Shown one piece after another: positions 36,008-44,821 of a DNA stretch of 64,000 nucleotides. The position numbers were made by a program, and so were the translations under genes. The notes below the pieces were generated by a model that was not told where the DNA came from, made no database searches, and worked only from the letters and a program-made list of their open reading frames with translations. Each line of letters begins with the position of its first letter. Position 1 is the first letter of the stretch. This DNA comes from Aliiroseovarius sp. M344 (GTDB lineage Bacteria > Pseudomonadota > Alphaproteobacteria > Rhodobacterales > Rhodobacteraceae), in the NCBI RefSeq assembly GCF_025140835.1, contig NZ_CP081153.1, forward strand, positions 1,674,001-1,738,000. The letters are read 5' to 3'.

Positions 36008-36763
36008 TTATTCCGCAGCTGTTTCAACCGCGCCAAAACGGCGTTCGCGCCCGGCGAAACGATCCACCACATTGGCAAAGATCTCGGCTGAGAAGTCTGG
36101 CCACAGCGTATCGATAAATTCATACTCAGCGTAAGCTGATTGCCACAGCAGAAAGTTTGAAATTCGCGCCTCACCCGAGGTTCGAATCACAAGATCTGGA
36201 TCAGGTAAAACACAGGTATCCAAATAACTTGTCAGCGTTTGTTCATCGACGCTATCGGCATCAAGGCGGCCGGCTGCCACATCCTGCGCCATTTGGCGTG
36301 TCGCGCGCGCTACCTCGTCTCGACCGCCATAATTCAGGGCGATGGTCAGGTGAACCCGATCATTGTCCTCGGTCAAAGTTTCAAGCTCGTGCATCAGGGC
36401 GATCAGCTTCTTGTCCAACCGGTCGCGGTCGCCAATGAAACGCACCCGTACGCCCTCGTTGAACAGGGCACGGGCTTCTTTATGGATGTATCGCCGAAAC
36501 AAGCTCATCAGACCCGCAACTTCGGTCTGGGTCCGCTTCCAGTTCTCGGTGGAAAAGGCGAAAATCGTTAGATATTTCACGCCAAGGTCAGGACAGGCTT
36601 CGACAATTTCGCGGACGCGTTTGGCACCGGCATGATGGCCAAAAAGCCGAGGTTTCCCACGACTTGTTGCCCAGCGGCCATTGCCATCCATAATGATGGC
36701 AACATGATCTGGCGACTTTTGCACCTTCTCTGCTTTGTCCGCGGCTTTTCTGCCCATCGACAT
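36008..36763 (-). CDS. uppS: undecaprenyl diphosphate synthase
   Basis: A 251-residue cis-prenyltransferase that extends farnesyl diphosphate to the C55 carrier used in cell-wall synthesis. The catalytic Asp is in AIIMDGNGRWA, followed by HHAGAKRVREIVEACPDLGVKY-type sequence and FAFSTENWKR; the C-terminal RTSGEARISNFLLWQSAYAE is also diagnostic. ATG 36763 is preferred over TTG 36769 and ATG 36757. A basic N-terminal extension (MGRKAADKAEK) precedes the core. Confidence 0.96.
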   Translation of the reverse strand: MSMGRKAADKAEKVQKSPDHVAIIMDGNGRWATSRGKPRLFGHHAGAKRVREIVEACPDLGVKYLTIFAFSTENWKRTQTEVAGLMSLFRRYIHKEARALFNEGVRVRFIGDRDRLDKKLIALMHELETLTEDNDRVHLTIALNYGGRDEVARATRQMAQDVAAGRLDADSVDEQTLTSYLDTCVLPDPDLVIRTSGEARISNFLLWQSAYAEYEFIDTLWPDFSAEIFANVVDRFAGRERRFGAVETAAE

Positions 36764-36804
36764 GCCCAATTCTTTTTGAGATTACAAATCGCCCCGTTTA
36801 GGGG

Positions 36805-37371
36805 TCAAACCTGCATGATCTCTTCTTGTTTTACCTCAAGCGCCTTATCGACATTACCAACAAACTTGTCTGTCAGGCCCTGCACTTCATCATGCCAGAA
36901 TTTGTGATCATCTTCACTCATTCCATCATTTTTTGCCTTTTTCAGCTGTTCCATGCCATCGCGGCGCACGTTTCTGACGGAAACGCGGGCGTGTTCGGCA
37001 TATTGCGCGGCAACACGGCTCAGCTCGCGGCGGCGTTCTTCGTTCAACTCAGGGATCGGCAGCATAATAATGGTGCCGTTGAGTTGCGGGTTGATGCCCA
37101 AGCCGCTTTCACGGATCGCCTTTTCAACCGCGTTCACCATGCCTTTGTCCCAGACATTGATGGTCACCATCCGGGGCTCAGGCACGTTCACCGTGCCGAC
37201 CTGATTGATCGGGGTGCGCTGCCCATAGGCCTCTACCATGATCGGTTCCAGCATTGACGCAGATGCGCGACCGGTACGCAATGATGCAAATTCGGTCCGC
37301 AAAGAAGTGATCGCGCCTTCCATCCGGCGTTCCAGATCACCCATATCCAGTTCAAATTCTTCGTTTGCCAT
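36805..37371 (-). CDS. frr: ribosome recycling factor
   Basis: A 188-residue protein that splits post-termination ribosomes with EF-G. The N-terminal helix has [25 protein letters not shown], and the segment [22 protein letters not shown] marks the second domain, followed by [13 protein letters not shown]. Length is normal. AGGGGAAG lies before the ATG. It is between pyrH and uppS, separated from pyrH by a 154 bp gap that contains a stem GGGCGA/TCGCCC near 37498-37513. Confidence 0.97.
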   Translation of the reverse strand: MANEEFELDMGDLERRMEGAITSLRTEFASLRTGRASASMLEPIMVEAYGQRTPINQVGTVNVPEPRMVTINVWDKGMVNAVEKAIRESGLGINPQLNGTIIMLPIPELNEERRRELSRVAAQYAEHARVSVRNVRRDGMEQLKKAKNDGMSEDDHKFWHDEVQGLTDKFVGNVDKALEVKQEEIMQV

Positions 37372-37525
37372 CTTGTGGCTTCCCCTTGTCTTCTTCTCGG
37401 TTGTAAAACCGAGCGCCTTTGGCCCGGTATAACGCCACCACCTATATAATGTATAGGTCCGGTTCCCCGGACGGTGCGCCGTGTTTCAGTGTTGGGCGAA
37501 ATATCGCCCCAAAATTTAGGCCCGC

Positions 37526-38299
37526 CTAATTTCCAACGCGGGTATAAGTGCCTTTGCCGGACAGAATGCCCTGGAAACCGCCAGGTTCGTCCAATGAAAA
37601 TACGATAATCGGAAGATTATTGTCACGTGCCAGTGCAATGGCAGAGGCGTCCATGACCCCCAACCTGTTGGCCAGAACGTCATCATAAGACACTTGGTCA
37701 TAGCGCACAGCTTCCGGGTTCTTCACCGGATCCATATCATAGACTCCGTCGACCTTAGTTCCCTTGAAGATCGCCTCGCAAGCCATTTCATTTGCACGCA
37801 AAGTCGCCGCCGTGTCCGTCGTGAAATAGGGGTTCCCGGTGCCCGCAGCAAAGATGCAAACGCGGCCTTTTTCAAGGTGGCGCACCGCGCGACGGCGGAT
37901 GTAGGGTTCGCAGACCTGATCCATTGGAATGGCAGAGATGACGCGGGTATAGACCCCCAGCCCTTCAAGTGCCGATTGCATGGCGAGCGCGTTCATGACG
38001 GTGGCAAGCATCCCCATATAGTCTGCCGTGGTGCGCTCCATCCCTTGGGCCGAGCCCTGCAAGCCCCGGAAAATGTTACCGCCGCCGATCACCATGCAGA
38101 TCTCGACACCCATGTCGTGCACGGATTTGACCTCTTGCGCGATGCGTTCGACTGTCGGGGGATTAAGGCCAAAGCCCTGATCGCCCATCAGCGCCTCTCC
38201 GGAAATCTTCAACATGACACGTTTATAGGTAGGTTGCGGGAGGTCGGTGTCGCTTTGCGCCGTGCCTTCGCCCGTAACCCCTGAGGCCTGATCACTCAT
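37526..38299 (-). CDS. pyrH: UMP kinase
   Basis: A 257-residue amino-acid-kinase-fold enzyme converting UMP to [22 protein letters not shown] near residue 26, [38 protein letters not shown] sequence, and the C-terminal [16 protein letters not shown] are characteristic. An unconserved N-terminal stretch of about 25 acidic residues precedes the core. ATG 38299 is chosen; a longer frame to 38341 is unlikely. It is the first gene of the leftward cluster. In many relatives rpsB-tsf stand before it, but here miaA is divergent instead. Confidence 0.96.
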   Translation of the reverse strand: MSDQASGVTGEGTAQSDTDLPQPTYKRVMLKISGEALMGDQGFGLNPPTVERIAQEVKSVHDMGVEICMVIGGGNIFRGLQGSAQGMERTTADYMGMLATVMNALAMQSALEGLGVYTRVISAIPMDQVCEPYIRRRAVRHLEKGRVCIFAAGTGNPYFTTDTAATLRANEMACEAIFKGTKVDGVYDMDPVKNPEAVRYDQVSYDDVLANRLGVMDASAIALARDNNLPIIVFSLDEPGGFQGILSGKGTYTRVGN

Positions 38300-38430
38300 C
38301 GGTTGCCACTCTCTGGTTGTCGTGATTGTGTTGGCGCGCAAGATGACTGATCAAAGCACATTATTCAATGCGCGATCCCCGATGCGCGACAAAAAAGAAG
38401 CAACTTTTCCGCAACGTGCACGAGGAACCA

Positions 38431-39330
38431 ATGGCAAATAGTGGTCAAGACCTTCTGGACATTGCCGGTGGCGTCCCTGCCAAGACGCCGGTTTTGATTG
38501 CCGGTCCAACCGCATCGGGCAAATCCGCCTTGGCGCTGGCCATCGCCGAAGCGTCTGGCGGTGTGATCGTGAATGCTGATGCGCTGCAGGTCTTTGAGAA
38601 CTGGAGTATTCTGACCGCCCGCCCTTCGAAAGCCGAAGAAGCCCGCGCGCCGCACCGCCTTTATGGTCATATTCCGGGTGATCAGGATTATTCCGTCGGC
38701 CATTGGCTGCGCGATGTGGCCCCTATTCTGCAAGGCGATCTCCGACCGATCATTGTCGGCGGCACAGGCTTGAACCTATCTGCATTAACCGAAGGGTTGG
38801 CGGATATTCCCGCAACGCCTGCCCAAGTGCGCGCAGAGGGCGAGGCGTTACTGGCCGAAGGCGGCCTGCCCGCCCTTCTCGCAGACCTTGACCCCAATAC
38901 TTTGGACCGGATCGATCAGCAAAACCCAGCCAGGGTGGCGCGGGCCTGGGAAGTGCAGCGCAGCACGGGGCGGGGTCTGGCCAGTTGGCAAGCTGACACC
39001 CCGCCGCCGCTTTTGCCACTGCCTGATGCGTGCGCATTTGTGTTGGATCCCGACCGCGACTGGCTGCGCGACCGCATCGCACGCCGCTTTGATCTGATGC
39101 TGGACCAAGGGGCGTTGGAGGAAGCGCGGGCCAATCTTGCACATTGGAACCCAAAGGATCCAAGCTCCAAGGCCATCGGCGCGCCAGAGATGATCGCGCA
39201 TCTCAAAGGCGACCTGACACTGGATGAAGCCCGAGACCGTGCCATCATCGCCTCGCAGCAATATGCAAAACGACAACGGACATGGTTTCGCAAACGTATG
39301 CGCAGCTGGCAGGTGATTCCCTTGCCCTGA
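38431..39330 (+). CDS. miaA: tRNA dimethylallyltransferase
   Basis: A 299-residue enzyme adding a dimethylallyl group to A37 of tRNAs reading UNN codons. It has the P-loop [14 protein letters not shown], the substrate Asp in [12 protein letters not shown], and [15 protein letters not shown]. The tail [11 protein letters not shown] is also typical. ATG 38431 has GAGGAA six bases upstream; a longer frame begins at 38368. It stands alone between divergent pyrH and the AraC-type gene. Confidence 0.95.
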   Translation: MANSGQDLLDIAGGVPAKTPVLIAGPTASGKSALALAIAEASGGVIVNADALQVFENWSILTARPSKAEEARAPHRLYGHIPGDQDYSVGHWLRDVAPILQGDLRPIIVGGTGLNLSALTEGLADIPATPAQVRAEGEALLAEGGLPALLADLDPNTLDRIDQQNPARVARAWEVQRSTGRGLASWQADTPPPLLPLPDACAFVLDPDRDWLRDRIARRFDLMLDQGALEEARANLAHWNPKDPSSKAIGAPEMIAHLKGDLTLDEARDRAIIASQQYAKRQRTWFRKRMRSWQVIPLP

Positions 39331-39445
39331 CCACCGAAGCGCTCGGGATACTGGCCGAATGGCGGCATTTCCGCATCAATCCGCCGAGAATCTCACATTT
39401 GTCGCCAGAAAACCTGTGAACAAGCTGTGGATAACTCGCCTTCTC

Positions 39446-39474
39446 AAAAAACCGTGGGACAGGTCAGGTTTTTT
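39446..39474 (+). terminator. A/T-rich hairpin after miaA
   Basis: AAAAAACC (39446-39453) pairs with GGTTTTTT (39467-39474) around a 13-base loop. The T-run on the plus strand makes it a plausible miaA terminator, and because the stem is symmetrical it could work both ways. It starts 116 bases after the stop. Confidence 0.5.
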
Positions 39475-39532
39475 AGGCTACCCATAGTCTTTAACTGACT
39501 TTTGCCCGTTTTTACGACCTGACTTAGAACAA

Positions 39533-40339
39533 ATGACCAAAACCGCTGCTTTTTCGTCACCCTTTCGCGTTCTGCCGCTTGCCCGTCTTGGCAGCGGCGG
39601 TCGCTGGCGTACGGAAGCCATGCGATCCTATGGCGCGCCGGTTTTGTTGTGGTTCACCCGCGGGCAAGGCCGGATCACGGTCAACGGCGTGACCGCTGGC
39701 TATGGCCCACATAATTGCGTGTACCTGCCCGCCGGCACAATGCACGGCTTCGAGATGTCCAGCCAGGTAAACGGCACCATCGTCGTCTTCCCGCAAGGAT
39801 GCGAAGAAGAGCTTGCTCTGCCCGATGATGCCATTCATTTACGTTTGCGCGAAGCCGACAAACAGATGGTTCTGAACGGGCTGGTCGATGATCTGCAACG
39901 CGAAATGGAAAAGAATTCTGACACCGCAAACCGCGCGATGATGTGCCATGCGGGTCTGTTGTCGGTGTGGCTGGAGCGTCAACTGGCCAATACAACGGTC
40001 GAGCGTTTGGCCATCAATGCGACAGGTCGGTTGGTGAATGCTTTTACCGCTTTGGTCGAACAAGACTTTCATACAGACAAAACTGTGCGCGACTATGCGT
40101 CTGAATTGGGTGTGACACCGACACATCTAAGCCGTGTTTGCAACAAGACCTGTGGGCGTCCGGCCTCGGCAATCCTGCAAGACCGCATCCATTACGAAGC
40201 GCGCCGCCTGCTGACAGAAACCCATATTCCGATCAAGGACATCGCCGCTTCGCTGGGCTTTGCATCGGCGGCCTATTTTACCCGTGCTTTCCAAAAGCAA
40301 ACCGGTGTAACCCCCTCTGCTTTTCGCAAAAACGGCTAA
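39533..40339 (+). CDS. AraC-family transcriptional regulator
   Basis: A 268-residue regulator. The N-terminal cupin-like domain (about residues 30-110, TVNGVTAGYGPHNCVYLPAGTMHGF) binds an unknown ligand; the C-terminal domain has two helix-turn-helix units, YASELGVTPTHLSRVCNKTCGRPASA and DIAASLGFASAAYFTRAFQKQTGVTPSAFR, as in AraC/XylS proteins. It is followed on the same strand by a VOC protein and an ABM protein, which could be its targets. The target and ligand are not determined. Confidence 0.92.
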   Translation: MTKTAAFSSPFRVLPLARLGSGGRWRTEAMRSYGAPVLLWFTRGQGRITVNGVTAGYGPHNCVYLPAGTMHGFEMSSQVNGTIVVFPQGCEEELALPDDAIHLRLREADKQMVLNGLVDDLQREMEKNSDTANRAMMCHAGLLSVWLERQLANTTVERLAINATGRLVNAFTALVEQDFHTDKTVRDYASELGVTPTHLSRVCNKTCGRPASAILQDRIHYEARRLLTETHIPIKDIAASLGFASAAYFTRAFQKQTGVTPSAFRKNG

Positions 40340-40510
40340 TCGCAGCTAGAAAATCCCAACCTGCTGGTGAGTAGTGTCGCGATCGCGGCCATTCATGTGG
40401 ATTGGTATTGTAGTCTTGGTATATTCTTCGTTGTGACCCAAGCCGACGTCCTGCCCCTATCCCATTCACAATAAACTGTTTTTCTGGATCACGGTCGTGC
40501 TCCTAATTTT

Positions 40511-40541
40511 CGTTGCGTTTGCAACGGTTTTCTGTTACTTA
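40511..40541 (+). promoter_or_regulatory. promoter with palindrome over the -35 element, before the VOC gene
   Basis: TTGCGT (40513-40518) and TACTTA (40536-40541) are 17 bases apart. A perfect palindrome, CGTTGC-GTTT-GCAACG (40511-40526), covers the -35 element and could be a repressor operator. The VOC gene starts 24 bases downstream of the -10 element, so the leader is short. Confidence 0.45.
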
Positions 40542-40564
40542 ACAAGTGAAACTGGAGGATCAAT

Positions 40565-41110
40565 ATGAAAATCGAACAGATACACCACGTCGCCTATCGC
40601 TGTAAGGACGCCAAAGAAACCGTTGAATGGTATGGTAAAATGCTGAACATGGACTTTGTTCTGGCGATTGCCGAAGACCATGTGCCGTCCACCCATGAAC
40701 CTGATCCTTACATGCACGTTTTTCTGGACGCCGGAAAAGGCAACGTCTTGGCGTTCTTTGAATTGCCCACCAAGCCTGATATGGGTCGCGACCCGAATAC
40801 GCCGATCTGGGTCCAGCACATCGCTTTCAAAGTGAAAGATCGGGCAGAACTAATAGAATTCAAAGAGCATCTTGAAAAAGAAGGTGTCGAAGTTCTGGGC
40901 GTCACCGACCATTCGATTTTCCACTCGATCTATTTCTTCGACCCCAATGGCCACCGCGTTGAACTGGCCTGCCCGGACCCAGAAGAAGAAGCGATGCTGG
41001 CTCGTATGGACGAGGTCAAATGGGACATGCTGAACGAATGGTCGCAAACCAAGCGCGCGCCCAAACATGCAGAATGGCTGCACAAGAAAGAACTGACCGG
41101 GGTAGAATAA
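40565..41110 (+). CDS. VOC-superfamily metalloprotein (glyoxalase/dioxygenase fold)
   Basis: A 181-residue protein with two beta-alpha-beta-beta-beta modules. Likely metal ligands are His8 in IHHVAYRC, Glu in VLAFFELP, His in WVQHIAFKV and Glu in GHRVELACP, the 2-His/2-Glu pattern of glyoxalase-like enzymes. A 35-residue acidic C-terminal helix (EEEAMLARMDEVKWDML) extends beyond the fold. GGAGG stands seven bases before the ATG. Its neighbours are an AraC regulator upstream and an ABM protein downstream, suggesting metabolism of a small aromatic or ketone compound. The substrate is unknown. Confidence 0.85.
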   Translation: MKIEQIHHVAYRCKDAKETVEWYGKMLNMDFVLAIAEDHVPSTHEPDPYMHVFLDAGKGNVLAFFELPTKPDMGRDPNTPIWVQHIAFKVKDRAELIEFKEHLEKEGVEVLGVTDHSIFHSIYFFDPNGHRVELACPDPEEEAMLARMDEVKWDMLNEWSQTKRAPKHAEWLHKKELTGVE

Positions 41111-41160
41111 GACCGACCACCACTCTAATCTGGGCGCACCCCTAACAAGGATGCGTCCAG

Positions 41161-41508
41161 ATGACTTCGGAGCGTTTCGCCCCCCTTCCGCCCCCGCCCT
41201 ACTACGCCGTGATTTTCACAAATCAGCTGGCTGATCCCGCTCCGGGGTACGAGGCGATGGCAGATAAAATCTTTGACCTTGCCCAAAAACAGCCCGGATA
41301 TCTGGGGGCAGAAACCACCCGCGACGGCACCGGGTTGGGGATCACCGTGTCCTATTGGGCTGATGAAGCATCCATTAAGGCGTGGAAATCCGTGTCGGAC
41401 CACATGATCGCACAGAAATACGGGATCGAGCGCTGGTATGCGCGCTATACCCTTCGTGTCGCAAAAGTTGAACGAGCCTATGACGGGCCTGAGGGTCGCG
41501 CTGTTTGA
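41161..41508 (+). CDS. ABM-type monooxygenase-like protein
   Basis: A 115-residue protein with an ABM-like ferredoxin fold: YYAVIFTNQLADPAPGY, a helix MADKIFDLAQKQPGYLGAET and ITVSYWADEASIKAWKSV, which resemble the stress-response dimeric A/B barrel and antibiotic biosynthesis monooxygenase families. ATG 41161 follows AAGGATGCG. It lies 50 bp after the VOC gene and probably shares its transcript. Some family members have no enzymatic role, so function is not certain. Confidence 0.75.
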   Translation: MTSERFAPLPPPPYYAVIFTNQLADPAPGYEAMADKIFDLAQKQPGYLGAETTRDGTGLGITVSYWADEASIKAWKSVSDHMIAQKYGIERWYARYTLRVAKVERAYDGPEGRAV

Positions 41509-41548
41509 CGTGTAATCACGCGCCGATCAACCAACCACCTGATCTTGT

Positions 41549-42157
41549 TTAACTGCCCAGAATGGCGCGCACATAGCCGCGCGTTTCCTTGTAAGGTGGC
41601 ACACCGGAATACTTCTGCACTGCTTCCGGGCCTGCATTGTAAGCCGCCAAGGCCAAGCGCCAAGACCGGAACCGGTCATATTGCTGGCGCAGATACCGCG
41701 CGCCACCTTCCAGATTTTGCGCAGGATCGCGTGGGTTTACACCAAGCTTTCTGGCGGTGAACGGCATAAGCTGCGCCAGACCAATAGCTCCTGCATGGCT
41801 AATCGCACGTGGGTTCCAACCGCTTTCCTGTTGCACAAGGCGCAAGAACAGGTCTTGCGGAATGCCGTGGCGCCGCGCTGCAGACTTGGCGAGTTCCAGA
41901 TACTGCCCTTTGTATTTTCCTCTGAACGAGGGGATGCCATAGGTCGGCTCTGCGTCCTTGTTCGGCGTCAGCCGGGTGCTGGCGGCATATTGCGTCGCGG
42001 CCCGGGTATCCAACACGCGCGTTTGCGCGGCGAAATTGGCCCGGCCACCCGAGCTTGAAAAAAGATTGTCCGCAAAAGCAGCGCCACCAATTGGCACAAG
42101 GCTTGTTGCAAGGCCTAAAATCCAGCCGAACGTGATCGAAAACATCTTACGCGACAT
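41549..42157 (-). CDS. lytic transglycosylase (SLT domain)
   Basis: A 202-residue secreted protein. The signal region has a hydrophobic run [25 protein letters not shown], and the SLT domain starts near residue 95 ([20 protein letters not shown]) with the catalytic Glu in [35 protein letters not shown] [27 protein letters not shown] completes the domain. It cleaves the glycan strands of the cell wall. It is divergent from ssb and has no obvious partner; the mature part before the domain is low in conservation. Confidence 0.93.
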   Translation of the reverse strand: MSRKMFSITFGWILGLATSLVPIGGAAFADNLFSSSGGRANFAAQTRVLDTRAATQYAASTRLTPNKDAEPTYGIPSFRGKYKGQYLELAKSAARRHGIPQDLFLRLVQQESGWNPRAISHAGAIGLAQLMPFTARKLGVNPRDPAQNLEGGARYLRQQYDRFRSWRLALAAYNAGPEAVQKYSGVPPYKETRGYVRAILGS

Positions 42158-42371
42158 GCCTGTCCCCCGAAAACCCTCGGGCGCAATATACGCAAGTTCG
42201 CCTTTTTGGGAAAGAGGGTGCGGTCATTTGAGGCCACGCGTGGATGACTGCCCTGAAAAACAGCGCCTTTGCGGCTGTCTGGTCACCCGGATCTGGCTGG
42301 TTTTCCGTGTTCATCTGCCCCGCCACATGGTGTAACCATGGGGTCGAAATACAGAATCGAAAGGACGACGG

Positions 42372-42857
42372 ATGGCGGGTTCGCTCAATAAGGTCATGCT
42401 CATCGGCAATCTGGGCGCTGACCCGGAAGTGCGCACATTCCAGAATGGTGGGAAGGTGTGCAACCTGCGCATCGCAACGTCGGAAACCTGGAAAGACAAG
42501 CAAACGGGCGAGCGGCGCGAAAAAACCGATTGGCATTCGGTTGCGATTTTCCAAGAAGGTCTGGTGCGCATCTGCGAGCAATATTTGCGCAAAGGGTCCA
42601 AGGTTTTCATCGAAGGCAAGCTTCAAACCCGCAAATGGCAGGACCAGTCCGGCCAAGATCGCTATTCGACCGAGGTCGTGCTGCAAGGTTTCGACGGCAC
42701 GCTGACCATGCTTGACGGGCGCGGCGAAGGCGGCAACCAAGGTGGCGGCGGTAGTCAAAGCGGCTATGGCGGCGGCAACCAAGGTGGCTATGGCGGCGGA
42801 GATTCCGGCCCAGCCCCAGCAGGTGGCGGCGGATTTGACGACGAAATCCCGTTCTGA
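42372..42857 (+). CDS. ssb: single-stranded DNA-binding protein
   Basis: A 161-residue SSB. The OB fold covers residues 1-110 ([38 protein letters not shown]), a Gly/Gln-rich flexible linker follows, and the C-terminal tip DDEIPF binds partner proteins. It protects single-stranded DNA during replication and repair. It lies alone between the transglycosylase and aroB genes and is closed by a strong terminator. Confidence 0.97.
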   Translation: MAGSLNKVMLIGNLGADPEVRTFQNGGKVCNLRIATSETWKDKQTGERREKTDWHSVAIFQEGLVRICEQYLRKGSKVFIEGKLQTRKWQDQSGQDRYSTEVVLQGFDGTLTMLDGRGEGGNQGGGGSQSGYGGGNQGGYGGGDSGPAPAGGGGFDDEIPF

Positions 42858-42879
42858 TCCCATCGAAACTTTTGGAATT

Positions 42880-42905
42880 CAGCCGCCCTTTGGGGCGGCT
42901 GTTTT
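42880..42905 (+). terminator. rho-independent terminator after ssb
   Basis: CAGCCGCCC and GGGCGGCTG form a nine-base stem around TTTG, directly followed by TTTT (42902-42905). It lies 23 bases after the ssb stop and ends before the convergent aroB stop. Confidence 0.9.
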
Positions 42906-42907
42906 CG

Positions 42908-44017
42908 TTAACGCTCCGCCAAGGCGTCATCCAGCACCGACCGCACAACGGTCATATCTACGTCATCAGCCACGAAAGCGTCACCGATGGCGCGGGCCAG
43001 AATGAACCTCAACTTGCCTTGCTCGACCTTCTTGTCCTGCCCCATCAGCGTGATCAACCCATCCGTGTCGGGCAGATCGCCGTCAATATCAGACAGGTCC
43101 TTCTTCATCCCCATCGCAGACAGGTGCTGGCGGAAACGCGAAGGGCTTTCCTGACTGATCAACCCCAAACGGGCCGAAGTCTCAAACGCCAGCGCGCACC
43201 CAATGGCGACGCCTTCGCCATGGAGCAGCCGGTCGGAATAGCCCGTGGCGGCTTCTAATGCGTGGCCGAATGTATGCCCGAGGTTCAACAGCGCCCGGTC
43301 CCCCTGCTCGGTCTCGTCCCGCACCACGATGTCAGCCTTCATCTGGACCGAACGGCGCACGGCCTCTTGGCGCAGGGCCATGTCACCAGCAGCCAGAGCG
43401 GGTCCGTTGACCTCCAACCATTCGAAGAACGCCCCGTCGCCCAGACCACCGTATTTGACGACTTCACCATAGCCAGCCAGAAAATCACGCGGCGCGAGCG
43501 TGCCCAACACGTCGATATCGGCCAATACCAGTGACGGTTGGTGAAAAGCGCCGATCAGGTTCTTGCCCTGCGGCGCATTAATCCCAGTCTTGCCCCCGAC
43601 CGAGCTGTCAACCTGCGCCAGAAGCGAGGTTGGTACTTGGACGAACCGAACACCACGGCGCAGTACGGCGGCGGCAAAGCCCACCAAATCGCCAATCACG
43701 CCCCCGCCAAAAGCGATGACGACGTCGTTTCGCTCCACCCGTTCTTCCAGCAACCATTCAACAGTGCGCATCAGGTGCGGCCAGCTTTTCGTCGCCTCGC
43801 CGGGGGGCAGGATCAAATGGTCTGAGGCAACGCCCGCAGCCAGCAATCCCGCCTGCAATGTCGCCAGATGCAACCCGGCAACCGTGTCTTCGGTCACGAT
43901 CCAGACTTTAGGACGGTTGAGCAGCGGCGCGATCTCGGCCCCTGCCCGACCCAGAAGCCCGGCTTCAATTCGCACATCATAGGCACGGTCGCCAAGCGGT
44001 ACATGAACTGTGGTCAT
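42908..44017 (-). CDS. aroB: 3-dehydroquinate synthase
   Basis: A 369-residue NAD- and metal-dependent enzyme that closes DAHP to 3-dehydroquinate, step two of the shikimate pathway. It shows the NAD-binding segment AFGGGVIGDLVGFAAAVLRRG, the VPTSLLAQVDSSVGGKTGIN motif and the metal-ligand region LNLGHTFGHALEA. Length is normal. It begins one base after the aroK stop; the two form the common aroK-aroB unit. Confidence 0.97.
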   Translation of the reverse strand: MTTVHVPLGDRAYDVRIEAGLLGRAGAEIAPLLNRPKVWIVTEDTVAGLHLATLQAGLLAAGVASDHLILPPGEATKSWPHLMRTVEWLLEERVERNDVVIAFGGGVIGDLVGFAAAVLRRGVRFVQVPTSLLAQVDSSVGGKTGINAPQGKNLIGAFHQPSLVLADIDVLGTLAPRDFLAGYGEVVKYGGLGDGAFFEWLEVNGPALAAGDMALRQEAVRRSVQMKADIVVRDETEQGDRALLNLGHTFGHALEAATGYSDRLLHGEGVAIGCALAFETSARLGLISQESPSRFRQHLSAMGMKKDLSDIDGDLPDTDGLITLMGQDKKVEQGKLRFILARAIGDAFVADDVDMTVVRSVLDDALAER

Positions 44018-44018
44018 C

Positions 44019-44576
44019 TCAGGTCTCCGTCACGACGTCAGGGCGGGTCAAAAGCACACGCACAACCGCATCAGCCATATCCGCAATCGAGAAATCCCGT
44101 TGCGCCTCTACCGACAAGTCCGCCTGTTCATAGAACGGCAAGCGGGCGTTATAGATTTCGGTCAGCGTCGCCTTTGGATCAGGGGTGCGCAGCAGGGGAC
44201 GTGTATCTTTGTGCCTGACCCGCGCCCATAACAGTTCAAGATCCGCCTTCAACCACACGGCCACACCACGATCAGCGATCATTTTCCGATTGCGTGGCGA
44301 CAGAAAGGCGCCGCCGCCGGTGGACAGAACGGCACGTTTGGTATCCAGCAATCGACCGATCACTTCTGTTTCGCGGTCGCGAAAGAAGGCCTCACCGTCG
44401 CGTGCAAAAATTTCGGCGATCGACATATTGGCAGCGCGCACAATCTCTTCATCGCTGTCGAGAAACGGCACATGAAGCCGGCTGGCCACAGCCTGCCCGA
44501 CAGCGGTTTTACCCGCACCCATCATGCCCACCATGACGATGGATTTCTTAACCTTGAATGCCAAAGCGGCGTCCAC
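44019..44576 (-). CDS. aroK: shikimate kinase
   Basis: A protein of about 185 residues if started at GTG 44576. It has the P-loop MVGMMGAGKTAVG, the shikimate-binding FLDSDEEI, and the STGGGAFLSPRN segment of shikimate kinases, which phosphorylate shikimate at O3. The start is uncertain: the frame continues to ATG 44630 and beyond, but that upstream part has TATATA promoter-like sequence and an inverted repeat and lacks a ribosome-binding site. It precedes aroB with a one-base gap and is divergent from the 46-residue membrane protein gene. Confidence 0.9.
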   Translation of the reverse strand: MDAALAFKVKKSIVMVGMMGAGKTAVGQAVASRLHVPFLDSDEEIVRAANMSIAEIFARDGEAFFRDRETEVIGRLLDTKRAVLSTGGGAFLSPRNRKMIADRGVAVWLKADLELLWARVRHKDTRPLLRTPDPKATLTEIYNARLPFYEQADLSVEAQRDFSIADMADAVVRVLLTRPDVVTET

Positions 44577-44680
44577 TTGCCCAAAATATGATTTCTTTCC
44601 TGAATGGCGTGATCTTACAGGAAATGCCATATATAAAATCAGACAAAACACCACTTGAGGCAGATAATGGGTGGAATGAC

Positions 44681-44821
44681 ATGCTGATCCGCTTGATCAA
44701 GCTTATATTTTTCTTGGCAATCATTGGCTTGATTGGCCTGACCGGGTTTGCGTTTTTCGGTGACATGTCACCGCGAACCGCGCCGCAAAGCAGTACTGTG
44801 ACGTTAAATGGTGGCTCGTAA
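44681..44821 (+). CDS. small single-pass membrane protein, 46 residues
   Basis: This gene encodes MLIRLIKLIFFLAIIGLIG, a hydrophobic helix of about 22 residues, followed by a short polar tail (DMSPRTAPQSS). ATG 44681 is preceded by GGTGGA. Its end overlaps the start of the 534-residue unknown gene by 14 bases, and it is divergent from aroK. It looks like a small conserved membrane protein of Rhodobacterales aroK loci, though no function is known. Confidence 0.65.
   Translation: MLIRLIKLIFFLAIIGLIGLTGFAFFGDMSPRTAPQSSTVTLNGGS

Noticed and set aside
36179..36188. tRNA T-loop-like GGTTCGAATC
   Set aside because: It lies inside the uppS coding sequence and no cloverleaf can be built around it.
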